64,000 bases of DNA, from NCBI GenBank assembly GCA_944990035.1, contig CALYLX010000008.1, forward strand, positions 434,001 through 498,000, read 5' to 3'. Positions within the stretch are counted from its first letter, which is position 1. Every line of letters begins with the position of its first letter. The notes beneath the pieces were generated by a model. It ran no database searches, had not been told where the DNA came from, and saw only the letters and a list, made by a program, of their open reading frames with translations. A program made the position numbers and the translations under genes. Shown one piece after another: positions 10,038-22,549 of the stretch. This DNA comes from Clitopilus passeckerianus (lineage: Eukaryota; Basidiomycota; Agaricomycetes; Agaricales; Entolomataceae).

Positions 10038-11210
10038 TTACAGGAACCGTTCATCGTCGTCCGAGAAGGAGCTGAAGGAGCAACTTGAGTCATGGCTGGT
10101 CTCTGACATTTCGGAGCTGGAGGTCGCTGTCTCCGAATACGTTGCGGATCCCACCTCACCAGCAGGCGTGGGTGCTCCCCATTTATCCGCAAGCGAGTGA
10201 TACTGAGATGGCGGGTGTACGACGTAGACGCAGACATTGCTAAGCCCTTGGGAAGGATCAGTGGCCACTTTCAAAGAGGGTATCAATCCGAAAATCGGTC
10301 TGGGGCATTAACCACGTTAATGCTTCTTTGAGTACTTGAAGTGGGTCCGCGTAATATGGAAGAGGTTCGAAGAAGTTCGAGACGCGAAATTCGGAAAAGA
10401 AGCGCACGAGCTTCAAAGCTGGATATTGCGCGATATCGTCAATCAAGCGCTCCCGTACGGAATGCCAGGCTACATCGTACGAGAAAATGTCGAGGGTCCT
10501 AAGGTTCGGAGCGAGCGCATGCGGTTCCCCGAAGAGCGCATAGAACTCGTCGATAGCGAGATGTTCGAGATTTGGGCAGTGTGGTAGGATGGATGACATC
10601 TCGAAGAACGTGGCGCCCTCACAATGATGATGGGGGATTGATAGGTGTTTGAGCATTCTCCCGTGCTTCTTAACAAACGGTAGCAGTGATTTGTTAGGAT
10701 CGACTCTCCAGTCGCCTACAACGACCGTCAGACTGTGCAGGGCAGCGAAAGTCCATTGGAGAGGGATTTGAGGTGAATTCGTATAAATTGGGTTTGGGTG
10801 ATTGGAAAATGACGGAATGGTCGCATGTTGAGAGTATGGGCCTTGGAACAGCGTTGGAGGAGACTTTCGAAATTCTCCAGGAATAAGTCGGTGGCCAGAT
10901 CATGGATGTAGCAGGAGTCGAGTATCGTAATCTCTCGGACATATGTCGCATAGTGCGACTCCACGAGAGTATGAAGCAGCACATTTAGCTGCCCAGCCCG
11001 CCTGAGGACGACTTGTTCGTACAGAAAGGGTGTGGCAGTGTTACGCCAGCGGCTACACACCAGTATGAGGGATTTTTTGTGGAGGAGGGAGCGAGACCAA
11101 CTCGAGACGTGGCCCAGAAGTAAGCCAGGATTAAAAAGAGAGATGAATGCGAGTGAATGAGAGAATATCTCCACAAGGAGCTCATCTGAAACGTGTTTTA
11201 TAGTAGCCAT
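10038..11210 (-). pseudogene. F-box-like protein, degraded tandem duplicate
   Basis: It starts with the same MATI motif at 11210 and matches the 8133-9521 protein through the F-box and the next 110 residues. Near 10780 about 80 codons of the LRR-like middle are missing and the frame shifts. The frame shifts again near 10265, then the protein resumes to the same type of serine-rich tail and a stop at 10038-10040. Two frame breaks plus an internal deletion argue for a pseudogene; an intron at the second break would not restore the frame in an obvious way. Confidence 0.75.
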
Positions 11211-11533
11211 TGTCGGCACGGGGGCTGAGGATTTCCCGCAGGCCTCTTGAACCTGCCTAGCCAACAAGTCGCTGTAATGGATGAAAGGCAAGGCGCGTCA
11301 AAACGCGCTATCTCTCTCGAACGCTGTTGGGGCACGTGACCTGGATCAGCTCCGACTACCTTCCGGAACGGCCACCCGCTTGCACTCGCTTGCTTCTTGG
11401 CTCTGGGAGTCTCGTTCATTTCTCTTCGCGAGTTCCGAGTCTTTACCTCGACCCCATCCTAGTCTTTGCTGGTCACTCCATCCTAAGGCAGAGCCGGCAC
11501 AAAGGGAGCTGAGAACTATCCAAGGAGAAAAAT
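11211..11533. promoter_or_regulatory. Divergent intergenic region before the T-protein gene
   Basis: A 323-bp gap between an F-box pseudogene start on the minus strand and the GCV1 start on the plus strand, so it should hold both promoters. No clear TATA box was seen. Confidence 0.35.
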
Positions 11534-13242
11534 ATGAACTCAATCAGGGCAGCAAGGTTCCTCTCGAGACAGGTCTCTCAGGCTTCGGGATCGAGGGTAG
11601 CTGGGATTCCATGCACCCGGTTCGTGATGCCTGCTTTGAGGAGAGGTGTGGCTTTGTCCTCCGGAAGCGTGAGTTCTGTTGATTCTTGGGAGAACGTGGC
11701 TTTACTGACTATATCTATATATAGACACGAAAAACTGGCTTGTACGACTTCCACGTCGAGAATGGCGCGAAGATGGTCCCGTTTGCTGGGTACGAGATGC
11801 CATTGGCGTATGATGGTGTTGGACAAGGTTCATTTTCCTTTCGTCACCCTGCAAACCTTCCCTTGAACTCACACTTTTTCTATGGTACAGTTGCAAGCCA
11901 CAACCACGTACGAACCAGTGCAGGTCTATTCGACGTCGGTCATATGGTCCAAACCACGTACGTTCCTTCTCCCCTTCTCCCTCCCCTCCCCTCCCCTCCC
12001 TCACTCTGACATGACTGACATGACATGACAGCTTCCGCGGCCCCTCCGCAACCGCCTTCCTCGAATGGCTCACTTCCTCCCAATTCTCCACAATGCGCCC
12101 CTACCAATCCACCCTCTCCCTCCTCCTCAACGAAAAGGGTGGAATCCTCGACGACACGGTGATCACTAAACACAGCGAGGAGGCGTATTACGTCGTCACC
12201 AACGCCGGGCGACGGGCGGAGGATTTGGAGTGGATTGGGGGGAAGTTGAGGGAGTGGAATGAGGGCGAGGGGAAGAAGGGGGCGGTGGAGATGGAGGTTA
12301 TGGAGGATTGGGGGTTGGTTGCTTTGCAAGGTTTGTCTTGATGTCACCATGCTTTTGTGAGTGTTGGATGGGTGCTGATGGAGGTGGTGGATGATAGGAC
12401 CTGCTGCTGCGTCGTACCTACAAAGTCTCACGTCTTTCGACCTCAAGCAGTTGACGTTTGGAACGTCGGCGTATGTGCCTATTGAGGGTTTCAACTTGCA
12501 TGTTGCGAGGGGTGGGTATACTGGGGAGGATGGATTCGAGGTTAGCCCCACCCCCGAAGTTCTGCTTCATACAACGCTAATGTGGTTCTGGTGTTGATCC
12601 AGATTTCCATCCCGCCCTCGCAAACCGTTGATGTTGCAAAGCTGCTATTCAAGGGACCTGTACAGCTGGCTGGTCTCGGAGCACGAGATAGCTTGCGCCT
12701 GGAAGCTGGGATGTGTTTGTACGGCAATGACCTTGACGAGACTACTGGACCTGTGGAGGCTGGGTTGACTTGGGTGATTCGTGAGTTGTCTCTTGCCGAG
12801 TTTCGGGTGTTTCGCTGATGATTTGGGTTGGGATGGATAGCTAAGGAACGACGAGAGAAAGGCGGCTTTATCGGGGCTGAGAGTGTACAGAAGGTTATCA
12901 AGGAGGGTCCGTCTAGGAGAAGGGTCGGCATGATCATTGAAGGCGCACCTGCTCGACGTTCGTACCCTTGCCTCTCGTTTCATGTTCCTGTTAATCATGT
13001 TCCTGTTTATAGAGGGCAGCAAAATCTTCGCCCGTACGGAAGAGGAACCCATTGGCGTCGTCACCTCTGGCATCCCATCTCCTACTCTGGGAAAGAACAT
13101 CGCTATGGGCTATGTCCAGAACGGCTGGCATAAGAAGAACACGGAATTGGATGTTGAGGTGAGGGGCAAGAAGAGGAAGGCTGTGGTTACGCCTTTGCCT
13201 TTTGTGAAGCCCAATTACTATCGTGGAGAGGTGTCAACATGA
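11534..13242 (+). CDS. GCV1: Aminomethyltransferase, mitochondrial (glycine cleavage T-protein)
   Basis: The T-protein moves the methylene carbon of glycine from the H-protein lipoyl arm to tetrahydrofolate, releasing ammonia, inside mitochondria. Eight exons join cleanly: 11534-11668, 11725-11827, 11891-11957, 12032-12330, 12398-12540, 12603-12780, 12841-12957 and 13013-13242, giving 423 residues, close to the usual 400. The N-terminus is Arg/Ser-rich, as in a mitochondrial presequence. Family motifs include [51 protein letters not shown] and [19 protein letters not shown]. Intron 3 holds a CTCCC-rich pyrimidine tract. All introns are GT-AG. Confidence 0.95.
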
Positions 13243-13508
13243 GAGATTGGAGGAAGGAATACAAAATGCTTGACTAGACTTGTATCTACTATTTTTTTAC
13301 GGACATTTTCTATCTTCTATCAATTCAACTTGATAAACAACAAGCGCCTAGATATAAGCGCCGGCTGGAAGATCTGGACCGTGCTCAGGTTCAACATCAA
13401 CAAACAGTGCCCATCGCGTCGCTGCCAGAGCTACGGTTGCCGCAGTTCCAGATCCCGTTTCCTTTTACTACCAACCTCTATACTCATAACTCTTGGTGAA
13501 CAGGCTCG

Positions 13509-15383
13509 ATGTCGCGTTTCGTTCGTGCGTCCAAGTACCGGTCAGTGTTTTCGATCCTAGATTACGCTGCTGATCACTGACAAAAACCGATTTGAATGAT
13601 AACAGCCACGTCTTCGGACAGTCCGCTAAGAAAGAAAATGGCCTCGAGAATGTCAAAGTCACGAACAGTGCTTGGGATACAAACATAATCTCTGCATCTG
13701 GCGTAAGTCTTCCCATCCTTCTCACACATTGTGCGCACCAACTCAATTCACAACAGAAATACATCAGCATCAACTGGAACTCATCTGGCGGAGGCGCATT
13801 CGCGATCTTCCCCCTCCCATCTCCCTTTCACGGCCACCCCGGCTTCCCCCAAAAGCTCCCCGACACCCTCCCCCTTGCACGGTCCCACACCGCCGCCGTT
13901 CTCGACACCGACTGGTCTCCGCATAACGACTCCATCGTCGCCTCTGGCGGCGAAGATGGCAAAGTCATGATCTGGAAAATCGAGTCCTCCGCTTTCGACA
14001 ACTGGGGCGCCGAGGGCTGGGTCCCTACGGACTTCGATCCCGTCGCCCGGATCGACGCGTCCCCTAGGAAGATTGGGCAAGTCTTGTTCCACCCCACTGC
14101 CTCGAACGTCGTTGCTAGTGCTTCGGGCGAACATACAGTCAAGTTGTGGGATTTGGAGAATGTGGATAGTGCGAGGGTTACGCTGGGTGGGCATAATGAT
14201 GCGATTCAGAGTATGGCTTTCAACTCCACTGGAACGTTGTTGGCGACGACTTGTAGGGATCGGAAGTTGAGGCTGTTCGATCCGAGGGCGGGGGGTGAGC
14301 CTGTTAGGGTTACGGATGGGCATAGTGGGATTAAGGGTGCGAGGGTTGTGTGGATGGGGGATATGGATAGGATTGCTACGACTGGGTTTAGCAAGATGTC
14401 GGATCGCCAGGTTGGGATTTGGGAGACTGGGGGCTTGACGAATGTTAAGATGCTTTCGCTCGACCAGTCTGCTGGTGTGGTTATGCCGTTCTATAGTGAC
14501 AATAATATTCTGTTCCTTGGTAAGTCTTAACCTTCTTCTCTCCCTCACACCACTCTGAACGATGGTTTGGTGAACAGCTGGCAAGGGAGACGGTAACATC
14601 CGCTACTACGAATACGAATCCGACAACCTCTACGCCCTCGACGAATACAAATCCTCCGAACCCCAGCGCGGGATGTGCTTCCTCCCCCGCCGCGCGCTCA
14701 ACGTCCAAGACTGCGAGATCGCACGCGCCTACAAGGTGCACAGCTCCTCCATCGAGCCCATCGCCTTCATCGTACCCCGCAAAGCTGACGGTTTCCAATC
14801 TGATATCTTCCCACCCGCACCCTCGGATGAGGCCTACTCTAGCGCGTCGGAGTTCTTCACTGGAAAGAAGGCGGGGAGGAATCTTGTTGATTTGTCTTCG
14901 GGAGTTAGCTCTGGGTCTTCGGCGGGTCCGACTTCGATTTCTACGTCCACTCCTGCTGCAGCTGCAGCTGCGCCACCTCCATCTGCTCCGGCGTCCGCCG
15001 TAGAGCCTCCCGCCCCGTCGAGGAGTAACACACTCAACGTCGCTGCAGCCACTGCGCTGCCTACGTCCCCTGGTACCTCCTCCGTTCCGCCATCTGCGGT
15101 TACGCCTACTATCGCGCAGACTGCGTCTCCTGTGGCTGAGGCGAAGCTGCCTTCTCGTGCGCAGACTACTGACGACGTAAGTTCTTTCAGTAAAATGGGT
15201 TGAATGGGTATTGAATGGTTTACTGATTTTTGGTTATAGGGTTCGAGCGGGTTGAAATCCGAGAACGCACGACTTAATGTGGAGCTTAGGGAAGCGAGGG
15301 AGAAGATTAGGAATTTGGAGGTGCAGGTTGAGGCGTTGAAGGCGAATGCGAGGAAGGCTGCTGATGTTTTGTTGGGGAGTTGA
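13509..15383 (+). CDS. CRN1: Coronin (actin-binding WD40 protein)
   Basis: Coronins bind F-actin and Arp2/3 and tune cortical actin turnover. Five exons (13509-13540, 13606-13702, 13757-14519, 14578-15176, 15240-15383) give 544 residues. The N-terminus MSRFVRASKYRHVFGQ is the coronin signature. WD40 repeats follow, for example HTAAVLDTDWSPHNDSIVASGGEDGKV (split here for reading: HTAAVLDTDW, then SGGEDGKVMIW). After the propeller come the conserved coronin extension, an Ala/Ser/Pro-rich low-complexity linker (about residues 390-495) and a C-terminal coiled coil (SENARLNVELREAREKIRNL) for oligomerisation. Its start lies 266 bp after the GCV1 stop, on the same strand. Confidence 0.95.
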
Positions 15384-15642
15384 AGGGTGTAAAACTCGGG
15401 CTATGGTTTGATTCAGACTGGTGTTCTCCGTTACGCTGCTGCTGTTGTTGTATACTGAAGTTATATCTGATCATAAGTTTCCATTGCTACGAGGCTCAGT
15501 TGTGAATAAACGCAGTACTTGAGGCTTTTCCTGAGCTCTCAGTAGTAAACTCGAGCTTCCGTTCCATTTGGTCGTGTTGATCAGACTCCTTAATCAGAAC
15601 GATCACGACCATGACTTGACCTTGAACCATCGCCACCACACG

Positions 15643-17718
15643 ATGAACGTACTGATCTACTCAGGACCCGAAGTCCTCGCTGAAGCTTCCAAGAACACAT
15701 TCACTTCACTCCGTGCTCTGCTACGCCCTCATTACTCTGTCCAGCCCCTCTCATTCGACGCCTTGACCACCCAACCATGGAAGGCCTCCTGTGCCCTGTT
15801 CGTTCTTCCCAGGTGTAATCGCTCCTTAGATCGGAAAGCTGCAACTGCGATACGAGAGTATGTCGAAGGAGGTGGATCGTTGCTTGGGTTTACTTCTGGA
15901 GCAATCAGTTCTACTCGACCGCAGACGGTGGGAAGTGGGGATGCAGAGGGGAGGTTGTTGATGGAGTTGCTGGATAAAGCGTCGGGGAGGTTTGTCTATC
16001 CGACCTTTGGGAGGGAGGAGACGAAGAAGGTAGTTTCTCTGAAGGCCGAGGGTGAGGATAAGGGTATCAAGGTGGAGGGGATACCTGATGCGTTCGCAGA
16101 GGTTTCACAGACGAATGCATCTGTCCTCGCAACATTCCAAACTGACTCGGCGGCGGAATCTCCAGCAGGAATCAAGTTCAAGATCTCGAACGGGACAGCA
16201 GCTTTCTGGGCTGCGTACCTCGAGAATCCGGTCGATGGTTCACTTCAAAAGCCCCAACTCGATATACTAAAACGGACCCTGGTGGGACTCTCGCTCAAGA
16301 TCCCAGAAGTCGAACCAGAAACCCCGATCACCCATCCACTTCCTCAGTTCCTTACGGCATTTAAAGGCGAATATGTATCGAAGATGGTGGATGCACTCGC
16401 AGCACCCGACTCCGGCGAACAGCTGAGCACGTTCAAGGACGACAACGATACATTCAATTTCTATCACGCGATGGAGGCTAGGAGGTTCATGCATCAGATG
16501 AGGTCAACTGCTCCTTCATCGACGGATCCTGCGGATTGGCAGCCGAAAGCTATTATATTGTGTCCTGAGGAACTACCGGAGAAGGCTCTGACGCCTTTGT
16601 TTGATTTGAAGAAGTACTACGAATCTCTGGCGAAGGAGAGAGAGAGAAATGGGTTATCTAAGACGAGCGAGGATGGGACGTGGGGTTTGGGGGAGGCGCT
16701 TCTTTATGGTGAAGTTGTTACGAGTACACAGACTATGCTTGACAAGTCAGTCCCATTCCATCTCCCCCCCTCCTTTCACTTACTCACACCTCTTCCTCTC
16801 TTCCTTCCCCCCTCCGACAGGAACCCCCGCTTCCACACCGCCCTCCCCTGCCCCCTCGTCTCTCTCGCAACCTACCAACTCCAAGGCCGCGGCCGCGGCT
16901 CGAACGTCTGGGTCTCACCCACCGGCTGTCTCCAATTCTCCCTTCTCCTGCGGCTGGATCTTGCGTCGTTCCCTGCGTCGAAGCTTGTGTTCATCCAGTA
17001 CCTGTTCGCGCTGGCTGTTGCAGAGGCGTGTAGGGACGAAGCTGTACTTGGGGAAAGGGGGAGGAGGGTGAGGTTGAAGTGGCCGAATGATGTCTATGCT
17101 GTGGAGGGGGAGGAGAAGAAGAAGGTTGGTGGGATTTTGGTTGGGACGAGTTTTGGGAAGGGGAGTGTGGATGTTATCATTGGTATGTCTTCCAACCCTC
17201 TCCTGGAGTTGCGCAATCTCTAATTTTCTTTCTTCCCGAAGGTTGTGGTTTGAACGTCCTCAACGAAGAACCAATTTTCTCCCTTTCACAACTCCTACCT
17301 CCAGAAGACCGTCATAACCTGTCGATGGAGAAGACCCTAGCTTGCATCTTGACCCGATTCGATCAGATGTGGGAGACATTCGTGGCGGAGCGTGGATCTT
17401 TTGACTCCTTCATGAACCTCTACCTCCAGAGGTGGCTTCATTCGTACGCCCTTTCTCCGTCCTTCAACTCTCACTTTCCATTCCTAATCTTCTGAATTCC
17501 TAACACTCTTGATATATAGAGACGAGCTTGTCACCGTGACCACTGTCGATCCTCCCCAGAAGGTCAGAATCGCCGGAATTACGAGGGATCATGGCCTCTT
17601 GCATACGGTTCTGGAACGGGAGGGGTGGGCGGTGGGAGCTGGGGATCAGTTTATTGACCTTCAGCCGGACGGGAACAGTTTCGATATGATGCAGGGGTTG
17701 ATTAAGACGAAGCGTTGA
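15643..17718 (+). CDS. BPL1: Biotin-protein ligase (holocarboxylase synthetase)
   Basis: It attaches biotin to acetyl-CoA and pyruvate carboxylases through biotinyl-AMP. Four exons (15643-16745, 16821-17182, 17242-17443, 17520-17718) give 621 residues, near the fungal norm. The N-terminal third is the glutamine-amidotransferase-like domain of eukaryotic ligases (MNVLIYSGPEVL). The catalytic half shows the ATP/biotin loop GRGRGSNVW, the KWPNDVY motif and GCGLNV. The ATG at 15643 is preferred over the one at 15568 because it begins the conserved N-terminus. Confidence 0.94.
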
Positions 17719-18244
17719 GGAGGATACTTTAGTTTTTGGGAGGGAAGAGCACGGGAATATCTAGTATTTTGCGGAGGTTGTGGATACGAATGGATCATGA
17801 TGCTGCCTATCTCACACAGGAGATCCTGGTTCGGAGGCGCGATGTATTAGTGGCTTTATGTACTGCTCCTCCTACCTACCGTTCTGGGCTATCATTGCTG
17901 TATTGGTTTCGTAAAGTATTCTGAATTTCTTTGTTTGGCTTTTATTAGAAATTCGTTCTCAGAATTAGTCAGGTTTCTTCCCCCCGTGCGCCCACATCAT
18001 CCGGCGTAGAGTAGGCCTTTGAAATAGAATCGAGATTCGCTAAATTTTGTTCTGGATGAGCAACAGACAGCCTCTGCAAAGCCTGAGGGACATACTTCTA
18101 CTCGACGAAATCACGGAAGTTATCCGGGGGTATTTCTTTATACGGTAATTTTGTTCCCTCTTCCCGGCTAATGGTCGCCGAACTAGTTTCGCCCTAGCGC
18201 TCAAGATGTTACACGAGCTGGCACTCACGTAAACCGCGACAACG
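17719..18244. other. Intergenic region between BPL1 and TSC10
   Basis: Holds the 3' end of one gene and the promoter of the next. No other feature was recognised. Confidence 0.4.
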
Positions 18245-19429
18245 ATGTTCTTCTCCCAGAACTGGAATCCTGAGGGTCTGGTAAGTGTTATGGTTTATTC
18301 TTGCCTTCCTGAGCGCACTAGGACTGACCTATGCCCATTTTTCCAACAGCACGCGTACATTACGGGTGGCAGTAATGGTCTTGGACTCTCCCTCGCAGTT
18401 CTCCTCGTCAAGAAGGGTGCTCATGTATCCATTGTCGCACGGAACCAGAAGAGACTGGACGAGGCTCTAGAGAAGTTGGAGGCAGCACGAGTGTCGCAGA
18501 AACAGGTCCTTCAGGCCTTCTCGTTCTCCCTCAACAACGCTGCGTCCTCGGCAGAGGCTTTGCAAGCAGTATGCAAAGCGCATGGAGGAAGCGCACCCGA
18601 CGCTATATTTACGTGTGCGGGGAGCTCCAAGCCAATGTTCTTCGTCGAGATGACGGAACAGGACTTCAGCAATGGAATGGTTAATGGCTATTGGGTACAG
18701 GCTTGGACAGCGTTCGTAAGTCCAATCTTTCTGCAAACTCTAGAGATCCGCTCATACCTTTCTGTTAGGCTGCGGCCAAGATGTACGCGAAGCAAGGCAA
18801 GAAGGGAGGCAAGATTGTCTTTGTGTCCTCAACGCTGGGATACATGTCCTTTATCGGCTACTCATCCTATTCGCCAGCAAAACACGCTCTCAGAGGTATC
18901 TCCGTTGCCTTTCTTCCGCGTCTCCATCTGCTCACTCTCCTCTTCTCCCCACTCTACAGGTCTCGCTGATACTCTTGCTTCCGAACTGCAGTTGTACTCC
19001 ACTGACGTACACATCTTCTTCCCGCCTACAATGTACACACCCGGTTACGAAGAAGAGAACAAAACCAAGCCCAAGATCACCCTTGAAATCGAGAGCACGG
19101 ATGAAGGTCTGACTCCTGAACAGGCAGCTCGAGCCATGTTGGCCGGCGTTGAGAGGGGCGAACGGCATATTACTGCAGACTTTATCACAAAGCTGTTCAG
19201 CGTGTCGACGAGAGGTGCAACACCTAGAAACAACTGGGTATGGGAGGGCCTACTTGACTTTGTTGCCTTCGTGAGTTTTGGTTCTCTCTTGTATTCCTTC
19301 TGGGTCTGATAAAAGCGCCTTGATTCACAGATTGCGATCCCAGTCTGGAGGAGTTCGGTGGACAAGAAAGTCGTAGCTCATCGAGCCGAGCATCGAGAGT
19401 ACCTCAGGAGTTCGGGCTTTTTCAACTAG
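18245..19429 (+). CDS. TSC10: 3-ketodihydrosphingosine reductase
   Basis: An ER short-chain dehydrogenase that reduces 3-ketosphinganine to dihydrosphingosine with NADPH, the second step of sphingolipid synthesis. Five exons (18245-18280, 18350-18715, 18769-18895, 18960-19270, 19331-19429) give 312 residues, close to the yeast protein. Visible motifs are the nucleotide-binding TGGSNGLG, the family stretch CAGSSKPMFF, and the catalytic Ser plus YSPAK. The C-terminal hydrophobic part (WEGLLDFVAFIAIPVW) fits a membrane anchor. The region after the catalytic site, with FPPTMYTPGYEEENKTKP, is typical of KDSR proteins. Confidence 0.93.
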
Positions 19430-19709
19430 ACTTTTCAGCGTCCTCCAGCCCGCGGAGGTCGGATATGGGTGGTCCAGCGAAACCATATTTAGCTTACACC
19501 AAGATATACCTTTATACCCTAATGAAATCTCCGACCTTGTGCCCTTCCTGCATATCAATGCTGTTATGTTACTTTGATGCGGTTCGCGGATTCACTCGAC
19601 AGACCTGTGGGCCTGTAGGTTTACGCAGTCTAGGGGCTAAGTGGATTAGGTCATCCAGACAGAAATCTGTATCGCCCTCGATCGTTTGTGCACTGTTCCG
19701 TGTCGAGAA

Positions 19710-20796
19710 ATGTCCGGGTACGCCCTTCTTTGCCTCAGTTTTCTATCTATCCGTCTTCTAACTGTCAACCCAAACAGATACATCTACTGGGCTGCTGAGG
19801 CGGGCTTACGAATTCTCGATGTCGCTTTCTCAGCTTCCCAAAGTCTCAAGCTAAACCGCCGGGAAAGACCTACCGACGTAGGTGCTCGTACTCCCTGGCT
19901 TTACCCAGTCACTGAAATCCACATATCCGAAGGCTGTCGAAGCTCCACCTGTATTTCCTGATTTAAAAGCACGCAGACGACAGGGGCCTCTACCTGACGC
20001 CAATGGCAGGCTCTTCAGATCTTCTCCAACGACGGTGGCAAAATTCGGCCACATTTGGGACGAGGTTCTTGCAGAGTCACTCGCGGTGCAAGCCGTGTTG
20101 GAGCAGACCTCTATCCTGATACCCAAAGTGCACCGAATTAACAAGGTGGACGATGGGAGTACATTCCAAGGCGCCATTGTCATGCAGTACATTCCAAACG
20201 CACGCACTCTTAAAAACTGCTGGGATTCACTCTCATTATGGCGCAAATTTGTGGTTTTTTTGACGCTGAGGTCATACGTACGACAGTTGAGGCATATCAA
20301 ACATCCCAATTCTGGTTGACCAGGTCCCTTGGGACCCAAACCCCTCTTGTGCCGAGGCATGTCATTCAGCCCCGAATTCCAAAAACACTTTCCTAACCAC
20401 GAAGACCTCGTGGAATGGTTTCAAACTTTGCATCGTCGTTGCGATGCAATGCGAACGGTTGGAGAAGATCCCTTACCACCTCTCCCACAACTCTTGCCCC
20501 TAGTATTCACTCACAACGATTTGAATCTAAGAAACATACTACTCGACGACGAAAATCAAGTCCGGCTAATTGACTGGGGCTTCGCAGGGTTCTATCTGCG
20601 ATTCTTCGAATATACCAGCATGCGAGGCGCCTCTGCGAACTTCTGCTTTCCACTGTCATTCGAATCACTGATTAAGTACATCGCTTACCCGGACGAAGTT
20701 GCATGGAGATGGATTAACACTTGTGTTTACGGGTTTGAGTCCATTGGGGTGGGTCTCAGGAAGGACCTTGAAAAGGCCCAGAAGAAAAGGGCTTAA
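19710..20796 (+). pseudogene. APH/kinase-fold protein, tandem copy 1, with nonsense codon
   Basis: A probable first exon (19710-19717) and intron (19718-19777) lead to an N-terminal exon matching copy 2. The kinase-like part begins about 19880 and shows the catalytic loop HNDLNLRNILL and the metal-binding IDWGFAG of aminoglycoside phosphotransferase-like kinases. A TGA at about 20318-20320 stands where copy 2 has CGA (Arg), and the frame continues unchanged after it to 20796. The frame between the N-terminal exon and the kinase part does not join directly, as in copy 2. The single stop makes a pseudogene likely. Confidence 0.7.
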
Positions 20797-21075
20797 CAGG
20801 GTCATGCGGATTCAAATGTTTTCGATCAGACGGGGTTAGAAGAGGGTATATCCACGCATGTATATTTTGTTATTACTTCAAGGGCCCAGCGTTGGCTATA
20901 TTTGCTGGAATGTATTTATCGACGGAGGGTTCTAGGTCTAACCTTGGGACCAACCATTCCAGATTCAGAGCATCTAATCTTATCGCTGCGGATCAAACCC
21001 TTGTCGGATCTGGATTCAGTGGAGGGGCAATTTTCGGAGGGAGGCCCTCTATTCATTTGACTAGTGTATTCGGAA

Positions 21076-22138
21076 ATGGCCAGGTATGTCTCTCCTTTTG
21101 CTTCAGGCTGTAGTCTGTAATTAAACCTACCCAGGTGTGCATATTGGAGTGCTGAGATGATCCTACGAATCTTCGATGCCATCTTCTCACTGTACCAAAG
21201 ACTGGGCCGTTCAAAGACGCCGCCAATCGTGGGTGCTCGCGAACTTGACTTCTTTCAGCTGGAGAAACTCAAGTCGTTTGAAGGCTGCTGAAGATCATCA
21301 TGACCTCCTTGACCTAGAAGTCCTCTACGAATCGGGACCTCTCCCTGACGCCAATGACAGAGTTTTCCAGGCGTCCTCGACGACGGTGGCCAAGTTCGGC
21401 TACACCTGGGATGAGGTACTTGCCGAGTCACTCGCAATGCAGGTTGTTTCAGACCAAACCTCAGTTTTGATACCAGAGGTCCACCACGTTCGGAAGGTGG
21501 ATGACAGCGAATTTCAGGGCGTTATCGTCATGCAATACATTCCAAACGCACGCACTCTTGAAAATTGCTGGGATTCCCTCTCGTTATGGCGGAAATTTGT
21601 GGTCTTCATGACGCTTAGGTCGTACGTGCGACAGTTGAGGCATATCAAATATCCCAATTCCAATCGACCTGGACCGCTGGGTCCCAAACCCCTCTGGTGT
21701 CAGGGTATGACATTCAGCCCCGAAATTCGAGAGCTATTTCCCGCCCACGAAGACCTTGTCGAATGGTTTAAGGAATCGCATCGTCGTTGCCTTGCAGTGC
21801 GATCGGAGGGAACAGAATCCTTACCACCCCTTCCACAACTTTCACCCCTCGTGTTTACCCACAACGATATAAATCTTCGAAACATATTATTGGATGAACG
21901 GGATCGGGTCTGGCTGATCGATTGGGGCTTCGCCGGCTTCTATCCGCCGTTTTTTGAATATACGAGCATGCGAGGCGCCTCTGCAAACTTCAGCTTTCCA
22001 TTATCATTCGAAGCGCTGATTAGGTACATAGCTTACCCTGACGATGCCGCCTGGAAATGGGTGAATGAATGCGTTTACGCCTTCGAGTGGATAGGGGCTC
22101 GTCTTAGAAAGGACCTCGAACGGAAGAAAGGGATTTAG
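21076..22138 (+). CDS. APH/kinase-fold phosphotransferase, tandem copy 2
   Basis: The kinase-like part (21300-22138) is intact: a substrate-lobe segment with TTVAKFGYTWDEVLAES, the catalytic HNDINLRNILLD and IDWGFAGFYPPFFEY. Such proteins are widespread and expanded in Agaricomycetes; the substrate is unknown. A start at 21076 with an intron at 21084-21134 gives an N-terminus (YWSAEMILRIFDAIFS) homologous to copy 1. Between about 21270 and 21310 the frame changes and no clean GT-AG intron restores it, so the 5' structure is unresolved. A shorter start at 21176 is open but less like copy 1. A dead third copy lies at 40035-40610. Confidence 0.65.
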
Positions 22139-22549
22139 GTGGTCCCGGAATGGAATATTCTTGCATATATTCTGCAGCCTGATCGCAGCATAAGTGAATT
22201 TGATGCAGTCCATGAGGTGTAACTGTAAGAAGCAAACATAGTTTAGTAGATGCTGTGGTTTAGGCTACAATATGACTGGTTAAACAATGCACTGTATTTT
22301 TGTTGGAGATTTCGCACCATAATAGTGCTATCCAAGCTGAAGCGTAGTTGCCATAATGGCTTGTAGTTCGATTGAAAATAATCTGTCTGTGACTAACGAT
22401 ATCCAGGCCAAGGTCCGTGAAGAGGTGAATATGACTTGGATCAAGTAGAACATACTCCAGATACAGATTACGAGCAATAGCTAGAATCACAGCATTATAG
22501 ATTAAATAGGCGTGTGGGTACTACACGAAAGCATGACGACAACTTTTTT
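22139..22549. other. Convergent intergenic region
   Basis: Lies between the ends of the kinase-like gene and VPS10, so it should hold two 3' UTRs. No other feature was seen. Confidence 0.4.

Noticed and set aside
11960..12030. Regulatory pyrimidine repeat in GCV1
   Set aside because: The CTCCC-rich tract lies inside intron 3 and is an ordinary polypyrimidine stretch near the acceptor.
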